From Dastarcus helophoroides (lineage: Eukaryota > Arthropoda > Insecta > Coleoptera > Bothrideridae), in NCBI GenBank assembly GCA_028583605.1, contig CM053327.1:31932626-31996625 (forward strand): a stretch of DNA of 64,000 nucleotides, written 5' to 3'. Under the pieces are notes generated by a model. The model worked only from the letters and a program-made list of their open reading frames with translations. It had not been told where the DNA came from and ran no database searches. Shown here piece after piece: positions 1-11,595 of this stretch. How positions within the stretch are numbered: position 1 is the stretch's first letter; each line of letters starts with the position of its first letter. The translations under genes and the position numbers were made by a program.

Positions 1-1530
1 CGAAATTTCGAGAAAGAAGTCGAAATTTCGAAATATTTCGAGCAAAAAGTCGAAATTTCTCGAAAAAAAGTCGAAAATTCGAGAAAAATATCCAAATGTC
101 GATATTCAGGTCAAAATGTCGAGAAAAAAGTTGAAATTTTGAGAAAAAAATTCGAAAAAGTTGAAATTGCCAGAAAAAAGTCGAAATTTCGAAAAAAATG
201 TCAAAATGTCGATATTCAGGTCAAAATTTCGAGAAAAAAGTCGAAATTTGAGAAAAAAAAAAAACGAAATTTCGAGAAGAAGACCGACATTTCGAGGAAA
301 AAATCGAAATTTGAGAAAAAAAAACAAAATTTCGAGAAAAAAGTTGAAATTTTGAGAAAAAAAATTTGACAAAGTTGAAATTTCCCGAAAACAGTCGAAA
401 TTTTCAGAAAAAAGTCGAATTTTGAGAAAAAAGTCAAAATTTAAGAAAATATCGAAATTTTGAGAGAAAAAAGTCGAAATTTCGAGAAAGAAGTGAAAAT
501 TTCGCGAAAAAAAAGTCGAAATTTACAGAAAAGTCGAAATTTAAGAAAAAAGTCAAATTTTGAGAAAAAAGTCGAAATTTCGAAATATTTCGAGAAAAAA
601 ATCGAAATTTGAGAAAATAGTCAAGATTTCGAGAACAAAGTCAAAATTTCGCGAAAAAACAGCCGAAATTTCGAGAAAAAATTCGAAATTTCCAGACAAA
701 AATTTGCGGGAAAAATGGAAATTTCGAGAAAAAAAGTTAAAATTTTGAATTTAAAGTCGAACTCTTGTGAAAAATATCAAAATGTCGATATTAAGGTCAA
801 AATTTCGAGAAAAAATCGAAATTTGAGAAAAGAGTCAAAACTTTGAGAAAAAAGTCGAAATTTTGAGAAAAGAGGTCAAAATTTTGAGAAAAATAGTCAA
901 AATTTCGAGAAAAAACTCAAAATTTTGAATTTAAAGTCGAAATCTTGTGAAAAATATCAAAATGTCGATATTAAGGTCAAAATTTCGAGAAAAAATCGAA
1001 ATTTGAGAAAAAAGTCAAAACTTTGAGAAAAAAGGAAATTTTGAGAAAAAAAGTCAAAATTTCGAAAAAAAAGTCAAAATTTCGAGCTTAAAATTGAAAT
1101 TTGAAAAAAAAAGTCGAAATTTCTAAAGATAACATTTTTTTATTCGATTTCCTTTCTACGCCTTTGTAACATTTCGAAAAAGTACAAATTTTCAGAAAAA
1201 AGTCGATATTTTCAGAAAAAAGTCGAAATTTTGAGAAAAAAGTCGAAATTTGAGAAAAAAGTCAAAACTTGAAATAAAAGCGGAAGTTTGAGAAAAACGT
1301 CGAAAATTCTAAAAATAACATTTTCTTTTAATAGATGTCCTTTATACGCCTTTGTAACCTTATTAATTATTATCAATAATTTAAATTTCGATTTAAAAAT
1401 TGAAATTTGTACTTTTTTCTCTAATTTTCGACTTTAAACTTCAAATTTCGACTTTTTTTTCGATATTTTGACATTAAAATCGAAATTTTGACTTTAATCT
1501 CGAGATTTAGTGGAGGAAAAGTCAACATTC
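1..1530. repeat. A-rich satellite-like array built on a GAAATTTCGAGAA motif
   Basis: This stretch is a degenerate repeat of about 20-25 nt, roughly GTCGAAATTTCGAGAAAAAA, with variants such as GAAATTTGAGAAAA. From about 1380 to 1500 the motif appears on the other strand. A ~180-bp higher-order copy is visible: the stretch around 745-870 recurs around 925-1040. All open frames here are lysine/phenylalanine-rich by-products of the repeat and are not called as genes. The same motif fills parts of several cadherin introns further right. Confidence 0.85.
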
Positions 1531-3381
1531 CGTGATATTTTTTTTTCAAATTAATGTCCTTTCTAGGCTCTTGTAATTTTTACGGCCAAAAAAGTAAATC
1601 AACTTTTTTTAAAGTTTTGTAGTGTATTTATTAATACGTTTGTAACATGTTCAAGCACTAAATAAAAGGTTTTAAGACCGATAACAGGTAATAAAATAAC
1701 GTAGGGTAACTTTTGTGAATATACGGTAATTTTAACTGCGTATGTACGGAATTTTACCTTCAATTATATGGCAACATTGCACCACAGTTATCTTTCCTAT
1801 TCAGTCAAAGACATAATAAATGAAAAGAAATGTTAATGCTGTCATCTGTTGGCTTATTAACGCAGCTATTATTAGTAGATGGAAGTGGATAATAACATAA
1901 CGACCTAAATGCACTTATATAAAAAAGGAAAACATTTTTTATTAAATTTACAGTGACCTGCATCTAAGATAAATCGATCCGATTTTTAAAATTTTTGAAT
2001 CGTTCATTAGATCGATCTTATATTTGAGATCGATCTAAAAAATCGTCCTTATGACTTGAAAAAATCGAGTTTTCGATTGATCGATCTCAGATCGACATCC
2101 CTATCTGGATAAAGTTTGAGATAAAAAGTAGTTTACTAAGGATTCCGCATCGTAACGAATGTCTAAACCAATTTTCGTCAAAATCGCTTCAGTAATTGTG
2201 CCGTGAAAAGGGGATAAACAGATAAACACATTTTCGCAGTTGTATATCATTAAGGATACATAATTCAATGTCATGTGTTACATGTTTTGTGGTAATTTCA
2301 GTAACTTGTGTTAGGCGGAAGTTGTATATCAATTTTGAAAAAAATAGGAAGTTAGAAAGCCTAAACTAATTTAAGGAGTGATAATCTGATAATAAAATTA
2401 TCGCTTTTTAACAGACATTAATAAAGTAGATCTTAAAAAACGTTTTTCCTATTTGTAGTATTACAAGTTACAAGAAAAAAATTACGTGAATTATATAGAC
2501 AGGATCTGTTAACAGCATAATTGTACAAAATTAGCTTTCAAATTGTCATTATATCAATTTTGATGCAAGAAAAATGCACCTGAAACATTTTTAGATTTTT
2601 CCTACATCATCTTTTTCGTAAAAAATATGAATTGAATGCACTAAAAAATGACATTAAAATTAAACGAAATCGGTAAGTTTTGACATTTCTCAACAGTTGT
2701 TTAATAACCATATTTATTTACTTCGTTCCTCATTGGTAGTATGTAGAAATTCTTCACTCCTAATATCAGAAGCGTACTACCTACTCTCTAGACGCTTTTT
2801 CGACACGCTTTTTACGTTCGTGTCTTATCCTACTTCTCTAATCCGTAACTCAAACATTTTACGAATCAGGAGATTAAAATTTGGAAATAAAATGTCAATT
2901 TTTGTATAAGGCAAATGAACTGCTGAAAAAATTATTCATTTGTAATATTCTACGTTAATATCATTTGATAAAAGTATTATTAAAACAGAATAATAGCATT
3001 TTTTTTGAAATACATAGAATACGCGTTTCGATGTTCAAATTTTTCAGGTTTTATTCTCTATGACAAGAGACATAGAATTGTTTTCTCGCTACTTTCCGAA
3101 TCGTTAGCATCTTTATTTTATAAAGTAACCACAATGTATAGATCTTGTGGTAACTCGCGGATTAATCCGTGTGGTAACCACATATCAGTTGTTTCATTTA
3201 TAAAAATGGTGAACTAGGGCATGATCTATTGCAAAAAATTATCATATCAGGTAAAACCATAAGAATACTTTTGTCGACATCTTCTTATGCAAGTATTCAA
3301 TTGAATCATAGATTAGAGTCAATATGGAACGTTTTCAATTTCGTTCAGAATTAAACGTAAAATGTAAACAATTCTACTTAC
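1531..3381. other. AT-rich stretch without a recognisable gene
   Basis: No exon-like coding segment, RNA gene or full element could be supported on either strand apart from the short hAT-like MITE near 1950-2101. If the gene whose first exon lies at 3382-3532 is real, this is the first part of its intron 1; no acceptor followed by a plausible continuation was found, so its next exon probably lies left of the window. Confidence 0.5.
1950..2101. mobile_element. Short hAT-like MITE (uncertain)
   Basis: The ends are imperfect inverted repeats: CAGTGACCTGCATCTAAGAT on the left, and TAGGGATGTCGATCTGAGAT when the right end is read on the minus strand (13 of 20 match). The interior is rich in GATCGATC palindromes. 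TAGGGATGT-type ends are typical of non-autonomous hAT elements. No clear 8-bp duplication was found, so the call is tentative. Confidence 0.35.
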
Positions 3382-3532
3382 AAGTTAGGGTGCGTTTAGC
3401 TCTTCCTATAAGTCCTTTGATGGCCAATTTCTGGTAATCTGGATCACGACCTTCCAAATTTTTTATGGTTTCCAATGCCTTATCTTTATCCTTAAATCCT
3501 AATCCGGGAACTGTATCGGGTTTTTCGGACAT
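3382..3532 (-). CDS. First coding exon of a small conserved-looking protein of unknown function
   Basis: On the minus strand an ATG at 3532, in the context CCAAAAATG, opens a frame of 50 codons starting MSEKPDTVPGLGFKDKDKA. It ends in a clean donor: the last exon base is 3382 and the next bases are GTAAGT, phase 1. The peptide is hydrophilic, with GLGFKDK and EGRDPDYQKL segments and a basic GLIGRAKRTL end, quite unlike the repeats around it. It has the look of a conserved helical protein, but I cannot name the family. The 5' side (3533 upward) is non-repetitive and could be its 5' UTR and promoter. The rest of the gene would lie to the left, and no second exon was found in the window. Short, so a chance ORF is not excluded, but codon use and the donor argue for a real exon. 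Confidence 0.6.
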
Positions 3533-4197
3533 TTTTGGCGAGATTCAAATAAATTTAAGATATCGAGTACTAGTAACAACCGTAACAGCGGCGACCGCAA
3601 GTTATAACTAAGAGATGAATACTGGCAAATTAATACTCCTTTTACTCCGCGCTCGTTTAGTAACACGAATTGTAAATTCGGGAATCTATAATGGATCTGC
3701 ACGTGAAATTATCAAGCGGCACATAACGACGATTTTGGTTTCCTTGTGTTAGAAAAAGTTGAAGCGAAGGTTGCTTATTTTGGTTGGTGACACGCAGGAT
3801 GAGAGAATTTCTATACCGGTGTATTACGTCATGCGTGCGGCGAGGTTGTCCGTTTACAAACAGTTCGAGGTGTTATTGAATCTTGACATTCATAAAATTC
3901 ATGCTCTATTGAGTAATTGTTATAAATATTGAACATATTTGGTCGAAATTTCCTTTGAATTTTAATTGCCGACAGTAAACGTCTATTTTAATCGATTTAT
4001 CTTCGCCATATATTATGATGAATATATTATGATGTGTACACGCAGAATCACAGAAAATGGAACTGAAGCAGAAATTATTTTTAATAAAAGCTTCTTCGAC
4101 ATTCGCCTTGGGTTAAAAACCAATATGGAATCGTCAATTTTTAATGCAAGTCAAACTTTTTTAGGTGCGTTGAGCGATTTTGGATGTAGGGTAAACT
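3533..4197. other. Probable 5' UTR/promoter flank of the small gene; no other gene
   Basis: This stretch is less AT-biased than the repeats and contains CG-containing words (for example around 3580-3600 and 3825-3850). It lies directly upstream of the minus-strand ATG at 3532. No TATA box and initiator pair is convincing. The remaining plus-strand frames look random. Confidence 0.35.
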
Positions 4198-4244
4198 TAT
4201 GGTTTTGCATAGGCGTCAGGCGTCACCAAATCCTCTATTATTAA

Positions 4245-4345
4245 CACCAGAGCGCACAGTATACAGTGCAATAGCGCTCCGGAGTTGACTCCTGTTCTAA
4301 GCACACTCTTACAATAAAGGTTTATTCCTTGACATCTGTCAGGTG
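4245..4345 (+). mobile_element. Diverged fragment of family A non-LTR reverse transcriptase
   Basis: The segment from GAGTTGACTCCTGTTCTAAG through the word TTATTCCTTGACATCTG aligns with 6848-6920 of the larger family A element, with small deletions. It covers the region just before the catalytic core of the RT. It is an isolated, decayed fragment just left of the main copy and not an active gene. Confidence 0.6.
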
Positions 4346-4748
4346 GTAGACTGGAACATTCAGTCGTCCGAGGTAGTACCACCCCACGTATCACTAGGAG
4401 GGGGTGAAATGATGCTTACATCATGTTTCCGTCTCTGACACGTGAGTCGGTTTCTGATATTCTTCTTTCCTCATCCTGTCGTTTTCCTTGTTTCCTTTTT
4501 TCATCTACTCTGATTTTTTCTTCTAATTATTAAAAACAAAGATGATGGATTCTCTTCGTGCAAAAAATTCCGGACGTAAACTATCCTCCCGTTCGGATGT
4601 TCGGATGGAGGGTCTTTCGATTTCTTTGTATATACCTGTCGGTCGCCCTATTCCAGTTTTCTTGCTTGGCCCTGTCACAAGGGATCGTAAATTTTATTTA
4701 AGGGCAGTAGCCAATAATTACAACGAAACCGTTGTTAGTCGTACCAAT

Positions 4749-4979
4749 GAAGGTGGATTGAGTAGCTTTCATTTGGTGCGACAACACGCAACCGAGGGTC
4801 GCTTATCGACGAAGGTGAATTGAGTAGCTTTCGCCCGGTAAATGATCTCTCGCTAGCGCACCTAACAACACGGGCGCGGTCGACGGCACGCGCTAAAGAA
4901 GGTGGACCGAGTAGCTTTCTTTAGAGCGACTGCTGTCGATCACGGACGCCTGCCATCGGAGGTGAATTGAGTAGCTTTC
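4749..4979 (+). repeat. Four direct repeats of a 22-bp word in the possible 5' leader of family A
   Basis: A 22-nt word ending ATTGAGTAGCTTTC, preceded by GAAGGTG(G/A), occurs at 4749-4770, 4811-4832, 4898-4919 (with ACCG) and 4958-4979. Spacings are 62, 87 and 60 nt. The surrounding sequence is more GC-rich than the rest of the window. Repeated leader segments are common in non-LTR element promoters; that role is inferred from position only. Confidence 0.75.
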
Positions 4980-5454
4980 GATCGGCGGTCTCCGCAGCTC
5001 ACAAAATTATCAACACAGTAATGTTCACTAAAAGACGGCGGTCAAAGGAACGAAAGTTTCGGAACCGCGTTAAACTACCAAAGAACCATGATGATGAATT
5101 ACAACGAGAGAAACCAAGCAACCTCCGAAGAGTGAACAATAAACCGTGTAAATAAACCAACCTCGTCTACCGCGAGTGTAGTGGTGCTTCGCAAAAGCAA
5201 AAATAACATTCAATAAAGCATACAATCCCCGAATAGTGATAGAAAGCCCAGATTTCTGGCCCAACGCTCAGGACATTCGTTACACAAGTCGGCCTTACAA
5301 CCCGGCTTAAAATAAAAACAATCCACCCACATCCACAAGATTTTGGTCCTACGAAACGGATCGAACACACCCTCAACAGAGGGTGTACGAAGGAATCCAA
5401 AATCGACGGAACATTTTAATGTACCACGGGCCAAGTTTCTTTCAAACAATTCAT

Positions 5455-6110
5455 TCAAAATTCAATTCTGTAACATTCGAGGTCTAAACTCAAATCTCGA
5501 TTCATCAACACCTTCAAAATGAAAGACCACATGTGTTGTCTCTGACAGAAACCCAAGTCTCCCCATCCATCAATATAGTCCATTTGCTTTGCCCTAACTA
5601 CGACTTGCACACAAAATTTTGACACAAGAGGGGAATTTGTGCTTTTACGCGAAGCGACCTGTCCTGTCAACGAGAAGAAACACTGGAATCTGCTGATCAG
5701 GATATGATTTGACTAAAAATCTGCTCCAAAAACGAAATAATATTCATTTGTTCACTTTATTTGTCTCCAAACGATCCCTCATATACAGCTCCTCTCTTAT
5801 CTCTCCGTAACCTTTGATTACCTACAGACAAACTATCCAGAAGCTGAGGTTGTCTTTCTTGGTGACTTCAACGTACACAACATCCCCTGGTTAAGGTTTT
5901 CTTCCTGTACTGACGACGTGGGAAGGGTGGCAGAGGCTTTCGCCATCACTTGTGGCCTATCGCAATTAGTTGAGGAACCCACAAGAATTCCTGATGTAGA
6001 TACCCATCAACCTAATCTACTCGACCTTTTCCTTACAAATTCACCAAATTCGTATAAATCTCTGTGATATCACCGCTTGGAAATTCGGATCACAAGCTTG
6101 TAGCAGCCTC
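5455..6110 (+). pseudogene. Decayed AP-type endonuclease domain of family A ORF2
   Basis: Near 5463 the frame reads IQFCNIRGLNSN, a typical start of an APE-type endonuclease in non-LTR elements. A clean stretch of about 80 codons from 5816 contains VVFLGDFNVHNIPWL, the catalytic GDFN block, and later THQPNLLDLFLTN. A GNSDHKLV segment (the SDH catalytic block) follows near 6088. In between there are several stops and frame changes, so the domain is dead. In an intact element it nicks target DNA to prime reverse transcription. Confidence 0.75.
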
Positions 6111-6439
6111 TCGCTCGCTTCATATACCATCTCCTTCCCAGACGCAGTCCCGTAGGGTTTGGCACTTTAACTCGGTAAACTGGTAAGAATTAAGAGACTT
6201 CTTTGCATCTTTCCCATGGCAGGAAGTCTGATTTAACTCAGACAACCCTTCCTTAGTAGCCGAATCCATCACGAAAACTATTCTGATTGGTATGGAATGC
6301 TCAATTCCCCACTTTTAAAAGAAGTCTGCCTCTAGTGAATCTTGGTTCAGTAAAAAATATGCTCGGACTGTCCCCTGCAAAAATCGCGCATATCGTCGTT
6401 GGCGAAATAATCCCTCAGTCGAGACTCGGACCATATTTG

Positions 6440-7511
6440 TAGTTGCACGAAATTCTTGTAAACAGGTTATTGATGAGGCAAAAGGTGATTTCGATCGTAA
6501 AATGCGTCAGAGGCTTATCAGCTGTACGAACGGTTCCAGGTCCTTTTGGGGATTTGCAAAGTCCATTGGAAAGAATTTTACATCTTCAAATTTTCCATCT
6601 TTACTCGATGAAAATAGCAATATTGCTACTATCTCCAAGGAAAAGGCTGACATGTTAGCCTTAATGTTTGCTAAAAATTCCAATCTTGATTCTCGAAACG
6701 CAGAACCGCCTATTCTTCCTAAGGTTGACACTTCGATGCCTAAAGTTGTTTTCAGACAACGCACGATCAGGAAAATTCTCCTTGAGCTCGACACCTCGAA
6801 AGCTTCTGGTCTTGATGGTATTCCCGCTATTGTTCTTAAGAAGTGTGCCCCAGAGCTGACTCCTGTCCTAGGCAAATTGTTTACACTCTCTTACAACAAA
6901 GGTGTATTCCTTAACATCTGGAAATCTGCTAGAGTGCAGCTGGTCCCTAAAAAGGGAAAAAGGAATCTGGCTATCGCCCTATATCTTTGTTACCCGTTAT
7001 ATCTAAAGTGATGGAAAAGGTTATCAACATCGAGATTCTCAAATATCTGGAGGAAAATAGAATCATCTCTGACAGGCAATACGGCTTTAGACAACGTTCC
7101 ACTGGCGATCTACTGGCAAATGTTACTCATATCTGTTACTTAGCTATGGAAAAACATCGTGAGGTTAGGATTGTGGCATTGGATATCTCAAAGGCTTTCG
7201 ACAGAGTCTGGCACCGATCTCTTCTCGCCAAATTAACATCTTATGATCTTCCTCCTGAACTGTGTCATTTGATATCCAATTTTCTCGCTGACAGATCTCT
7301 TCAGGTCGTCGTCGAGGGCATCTCATCCGAGACATTTGCGATTAACGCAGGGGTGCTTCAGGGGTCTGTTCTGTCTCCTACTTTATTTCTGTTACACATA
7401 AATGACCCCTTAGCTTCAATTTCCAATCCTATATACAGCTACGCAGATGATAGTAACCTTGTGTCATCGGTTTTCTCCGACAAACCATTTTCTATCGCTG
7501 CTTCTGATTGA
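6440..7511 (+). pseudogene. Reverse transcriptase domain of family A ORF2, frameshifted and interrupted
   Basis: Two overlapping open parts cover the RT. 6502-7011 holds the N-terminal part, with KASGLDGIPAIVLKKCAPEL. 6987-7511, after a frameshift, holds GFRQRSTGDLL, the aspartate block VALDISKAFDRVWH, a GVLQGSVLSPTLF block (usually GVPQGS), and the catalytic YADD in YSYADDSNLVSS. The ORF stops at 7511, right at the target site of the nested element. The family resembles the CR1/Jockey group. It is inactive as it stands. Confidence 0.85.
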
Positions 7512-7522
7512 CTAAGGGAACA

Positions 7523-10500
7523 CGTATATATTAACTGAAGCAAAATTTACACTTCATTTTGAGGGTTCCTACACATGCATACCCCTCTAACCTTAAGTAT
7601 TACATAATATTCTTATTTAATTACATTTTATTCCTACTTCGGTTTGCTGTATGTTCCTAGTCTAGTCTAGTTTCTAACCTACATTTAATCTGCCTAACCT
7701 ACCCTTCACCTTAACCTAATCTAACCTATTTAACCTAAGGTTCTAATCTAACGTTCATCCTCGCGTTGTCTCTTTTTCTTTCCTCTTGCGTTACGTCTAA
7801 GGCTGGGTGCTCAATCCCCCAGCTTGTGCCATGTCAAGGTACTCGATCCCCTTGACTTCGGATGGTTCCAGGTCAGAACTTGGAGTTCGACGTAGGCTTC
7901 CTCCCATATTGTCCTATTCCGCTTACTCGTAGATTCATTTCCCAGGTACTCGATCCCCCGGTACTCGAAATCTACTGTTCCTCAAATGAGGACTTGAGTT
8001 CGTCAAGCTTTCCAGCGGCTTGGTTCAGAACTTCAAAGAAATTTGGGTTCCGAGCCGCTTCATCAATCTCCTCGATACTTCTTGGCCAGAGAACTCCCTT
8101 TCTTATCGCTAGCTGCTCTGTTCTGTTCCTCCATTCCTCCCGATTCCTGCATACGAACATTACATGATCAGCATCCTCGGGCTCTCCGCATTGGCATAAT
8201 GGTGAGTTCCTTTTCCCCATCCTGTGGAGGTATTCCTGAAACCTTCCGTGGCCTGTAAGCAGCTGTACGCATTGCTGCGTAAGCTGCCTTCCTCTTAGAC
8301 GCCTGTAGCCTTCCACTCTTCTCAGGTAGCGATGAGTCCCTCTCCCTGTTGTGGCAGAATCCCATCGTTGCTGCCACCTGAAAAAAGAACAACGCGACAG
8401 TCTGTTCCTAATAAGCCCAAAGGGCACCTTATCGTATTCATATACCACCACCATGTTATTATTGTCATTATTGCCTAAACTGCATGCGCCTTTCGCGAGC
8501 TCGTCCGCCCTTTCGTTGCCAGTGACTCCCCGGTGTCCCTTAACCCATTCCAATCGCGTTTTCCTTGGTTCTTGAAGCAGATCTTGCGCTTCCTTAACAA
8601 GTTCCGAATTTGGTTTATTTTGCAAGGCAGCTATTGCCGCCTTACTATCACTCCTTATAATGCAACTTTCCAGCGTACGAGCTCGTTCTAGTGCTTTCTT
8701 AATAGCTAATACCTCCGCCTGAAACGCCGAGCAATTGCCTCCGAGCCTGTATTGCCCCTTACCTATTTCCTTTCCTTTCCTATAAATAACGTAAGCTGCT
8801 CCTGTGCCTGTTTCCTGTTTGGATCCGTCTGTATAAATTTCGTATTCCGATGCTATTTCTTGCTTCTTTTGGTCTACTTCCTTTACCGGATGTTTCCTTC
8901 TCTTCTTGACCTTTTTCTCTATCTGTTCTGCGTTAATCTCCACTCCCGTTTCTTCACGAATTTTTTCCCCTGTCCATTCAAATATTCTTTTTCTGTTTCT
9001 TATTTCTTCTAATTTAATATCTATTGGTACCAGCCCTGCTAATACCAATGCCGCTTCCGTTGACACTGTTCGATAAGCTTTCCCTGCTTTAAGTGCCATT
9101 ATTCTTTGTACGCTTAATAGCTTCCTTTTTTCTTTGACTCCCATTTTATCGTACCATAAGTTCGCCCCATATGTTATAATAGGTTCGATTGCTCCTTCGT
9201 GGATAGCTGCAATGTTTCTCCCTTTAAGACCCCAGTCTAGGGCCGCAGCTGCTGTAATTTTCTGTGCTACATTCTTTGCTTTCCCTGTTACGTGTTTTAT
9301 GTGTTCCTTATAGTTTAATTTCTTATCTAGTATAATTCCTAAATATTTAAGCGTTTCTTTGCACCTTATTCTGCCACTTCCCATCCTGAAAGTCGGCTCT
9401 TGTTGATTTGAACTTTTTCCAAAAAATATAGCTTCCGTTTTTTCTGCATTAAATTTCACCCTACTCCTTTCGGCCCAGGCTTCTAGCATTATCAGTGCTT
9501 CTTCGCCCGCTTGTTTTGTGCCCTTCCATGTGTTATTCCTTATGATAAGTGCCGTATCATCAGCATATGCTATGATGCGACACCCATTTGGTAGCTCACA
9601 TTTAAATATATCGTTATAAAATATTTTCCAAAATAACGGTCCAGACTTCGATCCTTGGGGGCATCCCAAGTCTGCTGTTTTATTTACTTCAACTCCTTCT
9701 TCCTTCATTATCGCTATTCTCTTCCTAAAATAATCTCTTGCCAATTGGACTAAATTATCAGGACATTCATATTCTATCATCTTGTTTATTATTTTTGGCC
9801 TCCATGCGTTATCAAACGCTTCTTCTATATCCAATGGTATTATTGTACAGTATTCCCCCCTTTCCTTTGCAAGTTTAACTTCTTTAACTACCTCTTGTAT
9901 AGCATCTTCCGTGCTTTTCCCTTCTTCGAATCCATGTTGATCCTTGTGAATCTTTCCTCTTCCCATGTTTATATGATATTCGATCCTACTCGCCATCAGT
10001 CCATCCAGCACTTTCCCAAGTACTGGAATAAGACTGATTGGTCTATGTTTGCTTTTATCGTTTCCTTTTGGGATCAGCTTAACCACCTGTTTTTTCCAGA
10101 TGTCAGGAAATGCTCCTTTTTAAAGACATTTATTGAATAAATCAACAAATACTTCTGGTTTGGCTTCGATTGCTTCTTTAATGATATCAGACGTTGATCC
10201 ATCTATTCCTGGAGCTTTCTTTGGGCTCATTGATTTTATTATCCTTATTATTTCTTCTTCTATGAATTCCTGATCGTTCTCTCCTCCGTTTAAATTTTCA
10301 GCCCTTTGTCTGATTACCCCCTGTTCATCAGATTCATTTTCCTTATCTTCATTTGGAAAGTACTTCATTAGAAGCTCTTGTGCTGTCTCTTCAGCCGTTC
10401 TTGTGTATTCGCCATTCTTTTTGCGTACGCTTTGCATCAGCACGCTACTTTTCCTTTTTCCTCTTATTATTTTGTATGCTCCTTTCCACGGATTCTGTCC

Positions 10501-11581
10501 CTGGTTTCTACTACAGAACTCCCGCCATCCGTTTAATTTTGCGTTTTCTATTTCCTTTTTAAATTCCGTCCGCTTTTGCCGATAAGCTTCTAGCTTTTCT
10601 TCCCCTTCTTCCCCTTGTTTGTCTTGATAATCTCTTCGAGATTTGTTTACCTCTTTTTTCTTTTCCGTTAATTCTGAAGTCCACCATGGCACTGCTTTCT
10701 TATTTCCTTTCCTTTTGGGAATTACTTCCCCTGCTATCCTTTCGATAGTCTTATTTATTTTCTCGGCTACCGCGTTAATTTCTTGTTTTGTGTGCGCTTC
10801 TCATATTTCGACTTCTATTCCTTCCATTTCTTCTTTAATTCTCTTTGAGAATTTCCCCCAATCTGCTTTCTTTGTACTAAATCCAAAGTTTTCTTCAACC
10901 CTATTCTCTCCTTCTATAGTAAACATGATGTTTCTATGATCACTCAGATTTTCTTCTTGCTCTACGTTCCATCCTTTTATTAGCGAATATATTCCCATGG
11001 AAGCTAAAGTCACATCCAAGTGGCTGCTCCCATGTGGCCCTATATATGTCGCTTCTTCTCCTTCGTTCACAATTACCAGATCCAGCTCAGCTATCAACTC
11101 GGTAATCGCGTTTCCTCTGTTATCTTCCCTCTGACTTCCCCAAGCAGGTGACTTACTGTTCACGTCTGCTCCGATTATTATTTCGCCTCCTTTCGTTTAT
11201 TAGTATGCTTATAATTTCTTTCAGTTTTCTTACTTTCATAGTGAATGTGTCATTCTCCATTCTTCGTGCCACAGGTGGTATATACGAAGATACCGCAAAC
11301 ATGTGTCTATCTCCCAGATTAATACCTATTACCGTATTATAATTATCCGCTAATTCCTTAATTTCTATTGCCCCCATTGAATTACTATTAATTAAAATCG
11401 CTGTTTTATCTCCTCCTGAGAATACTTTAATTTGTCCGTTAAATCCTTTAATCTATGCCTCCTTTACATGAGGTTCTTGAATTAGCACAACCTGTATATT
11501 TTCTCTAATTATCTTTTCGTTTAATAATGCTGTAGCCGCTTTAGATTTTCCTAAATTTATTTGTAAGAATTTAATAACTTC
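7523..11581 (-). mobile_element. R1/LOA-like non-LTR retrotransposon, 5'-truncated at ORF2, nested in family A
   Basis: The element reads on the minus strand from 11581 to 7523. It is flanked by a 14-bp direct duplication, TGACTAAGGGAACA, at 7509-7522 and 11582-11595, which fixes both ends. It begins right at the start of the endonuclease (KFLQINLGKSKAATALL), so ORF1 and the 5' UTR are missing. A 3' UTR of about 450 nt follows the ORF2 stop and has no poly(A) tail, ending near TAATATATACG. The well-kept ORF2 and exact duplication make it one of the youngest insertions in the window. Confidence 0.9.
7972..11580 (-). pseudogene. ORF2 of the R1/LOA-like element: endonuclease, reverse transcriptase, RNase H, zinc knuckle
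   Basis: The polyprotein can be followed for about 1,200 codons. The endonuclease runs from 11580, with VLIQEPHV and later GSSHLDVTLAS and NLSDHRNIMF; it has a stop near 11449-11451 and a frameshift near 11160. An in-frame TGA sits at 10801-10803 and a TAA at 10120-10122, each probably a single-base change. The last 704 codons (10086-7972) are open: RT with a PLDIEEAFDNAW aspartate block, CPQGSKSGP, and catalytic YADD at residues 174-177; RNase H from residue 418 (YTDGSK, FQAEVLA, RSDSKAA, GNERADELA, so all key acidic residues are present); then a C-terminal CxCx7HxxxxC motif near residues 631-646. RNase H plus the CPQGS block points to the R1/LOA/I group. As written it cannot make a full protein. 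Confidence 0.9.
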
Positions 11582-11595
11582 TGACTAAGGGAACA

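Noticed and set aside
106..748. Open frames on both strands rich in Lys/Arg/Phe in the left satellite
   Set aside because: They follow the repeat period, exist in several frames at once and consist of the same few residues; by-products of the satellite.
2697..3217. Two plus-strand frames of about 70 codons
   Set aside because: No family resemblance, no splice or start context, AT-driven codon use; probably chance.
3966..4244. Plus-strand frame of 92 codons
   Set aside because: Runs from a repeat-free flank into a retrotransposon fragment; no recognisable motif.
5070..5670. Minus-strand frames of 60-80 codons opposite the family A leader
   Set aside because: Overlap each other in several frames and oppose the endonuclease region; no motif.
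8752..9012. Plus-strand hydrophobic frame that looks like a membrane protein
   Set aside because: Antisense to the RNase H region of the R1/LOA-like ORF2; the Phe/Leu/Ser run is the mirror of Lys/Glu codons.
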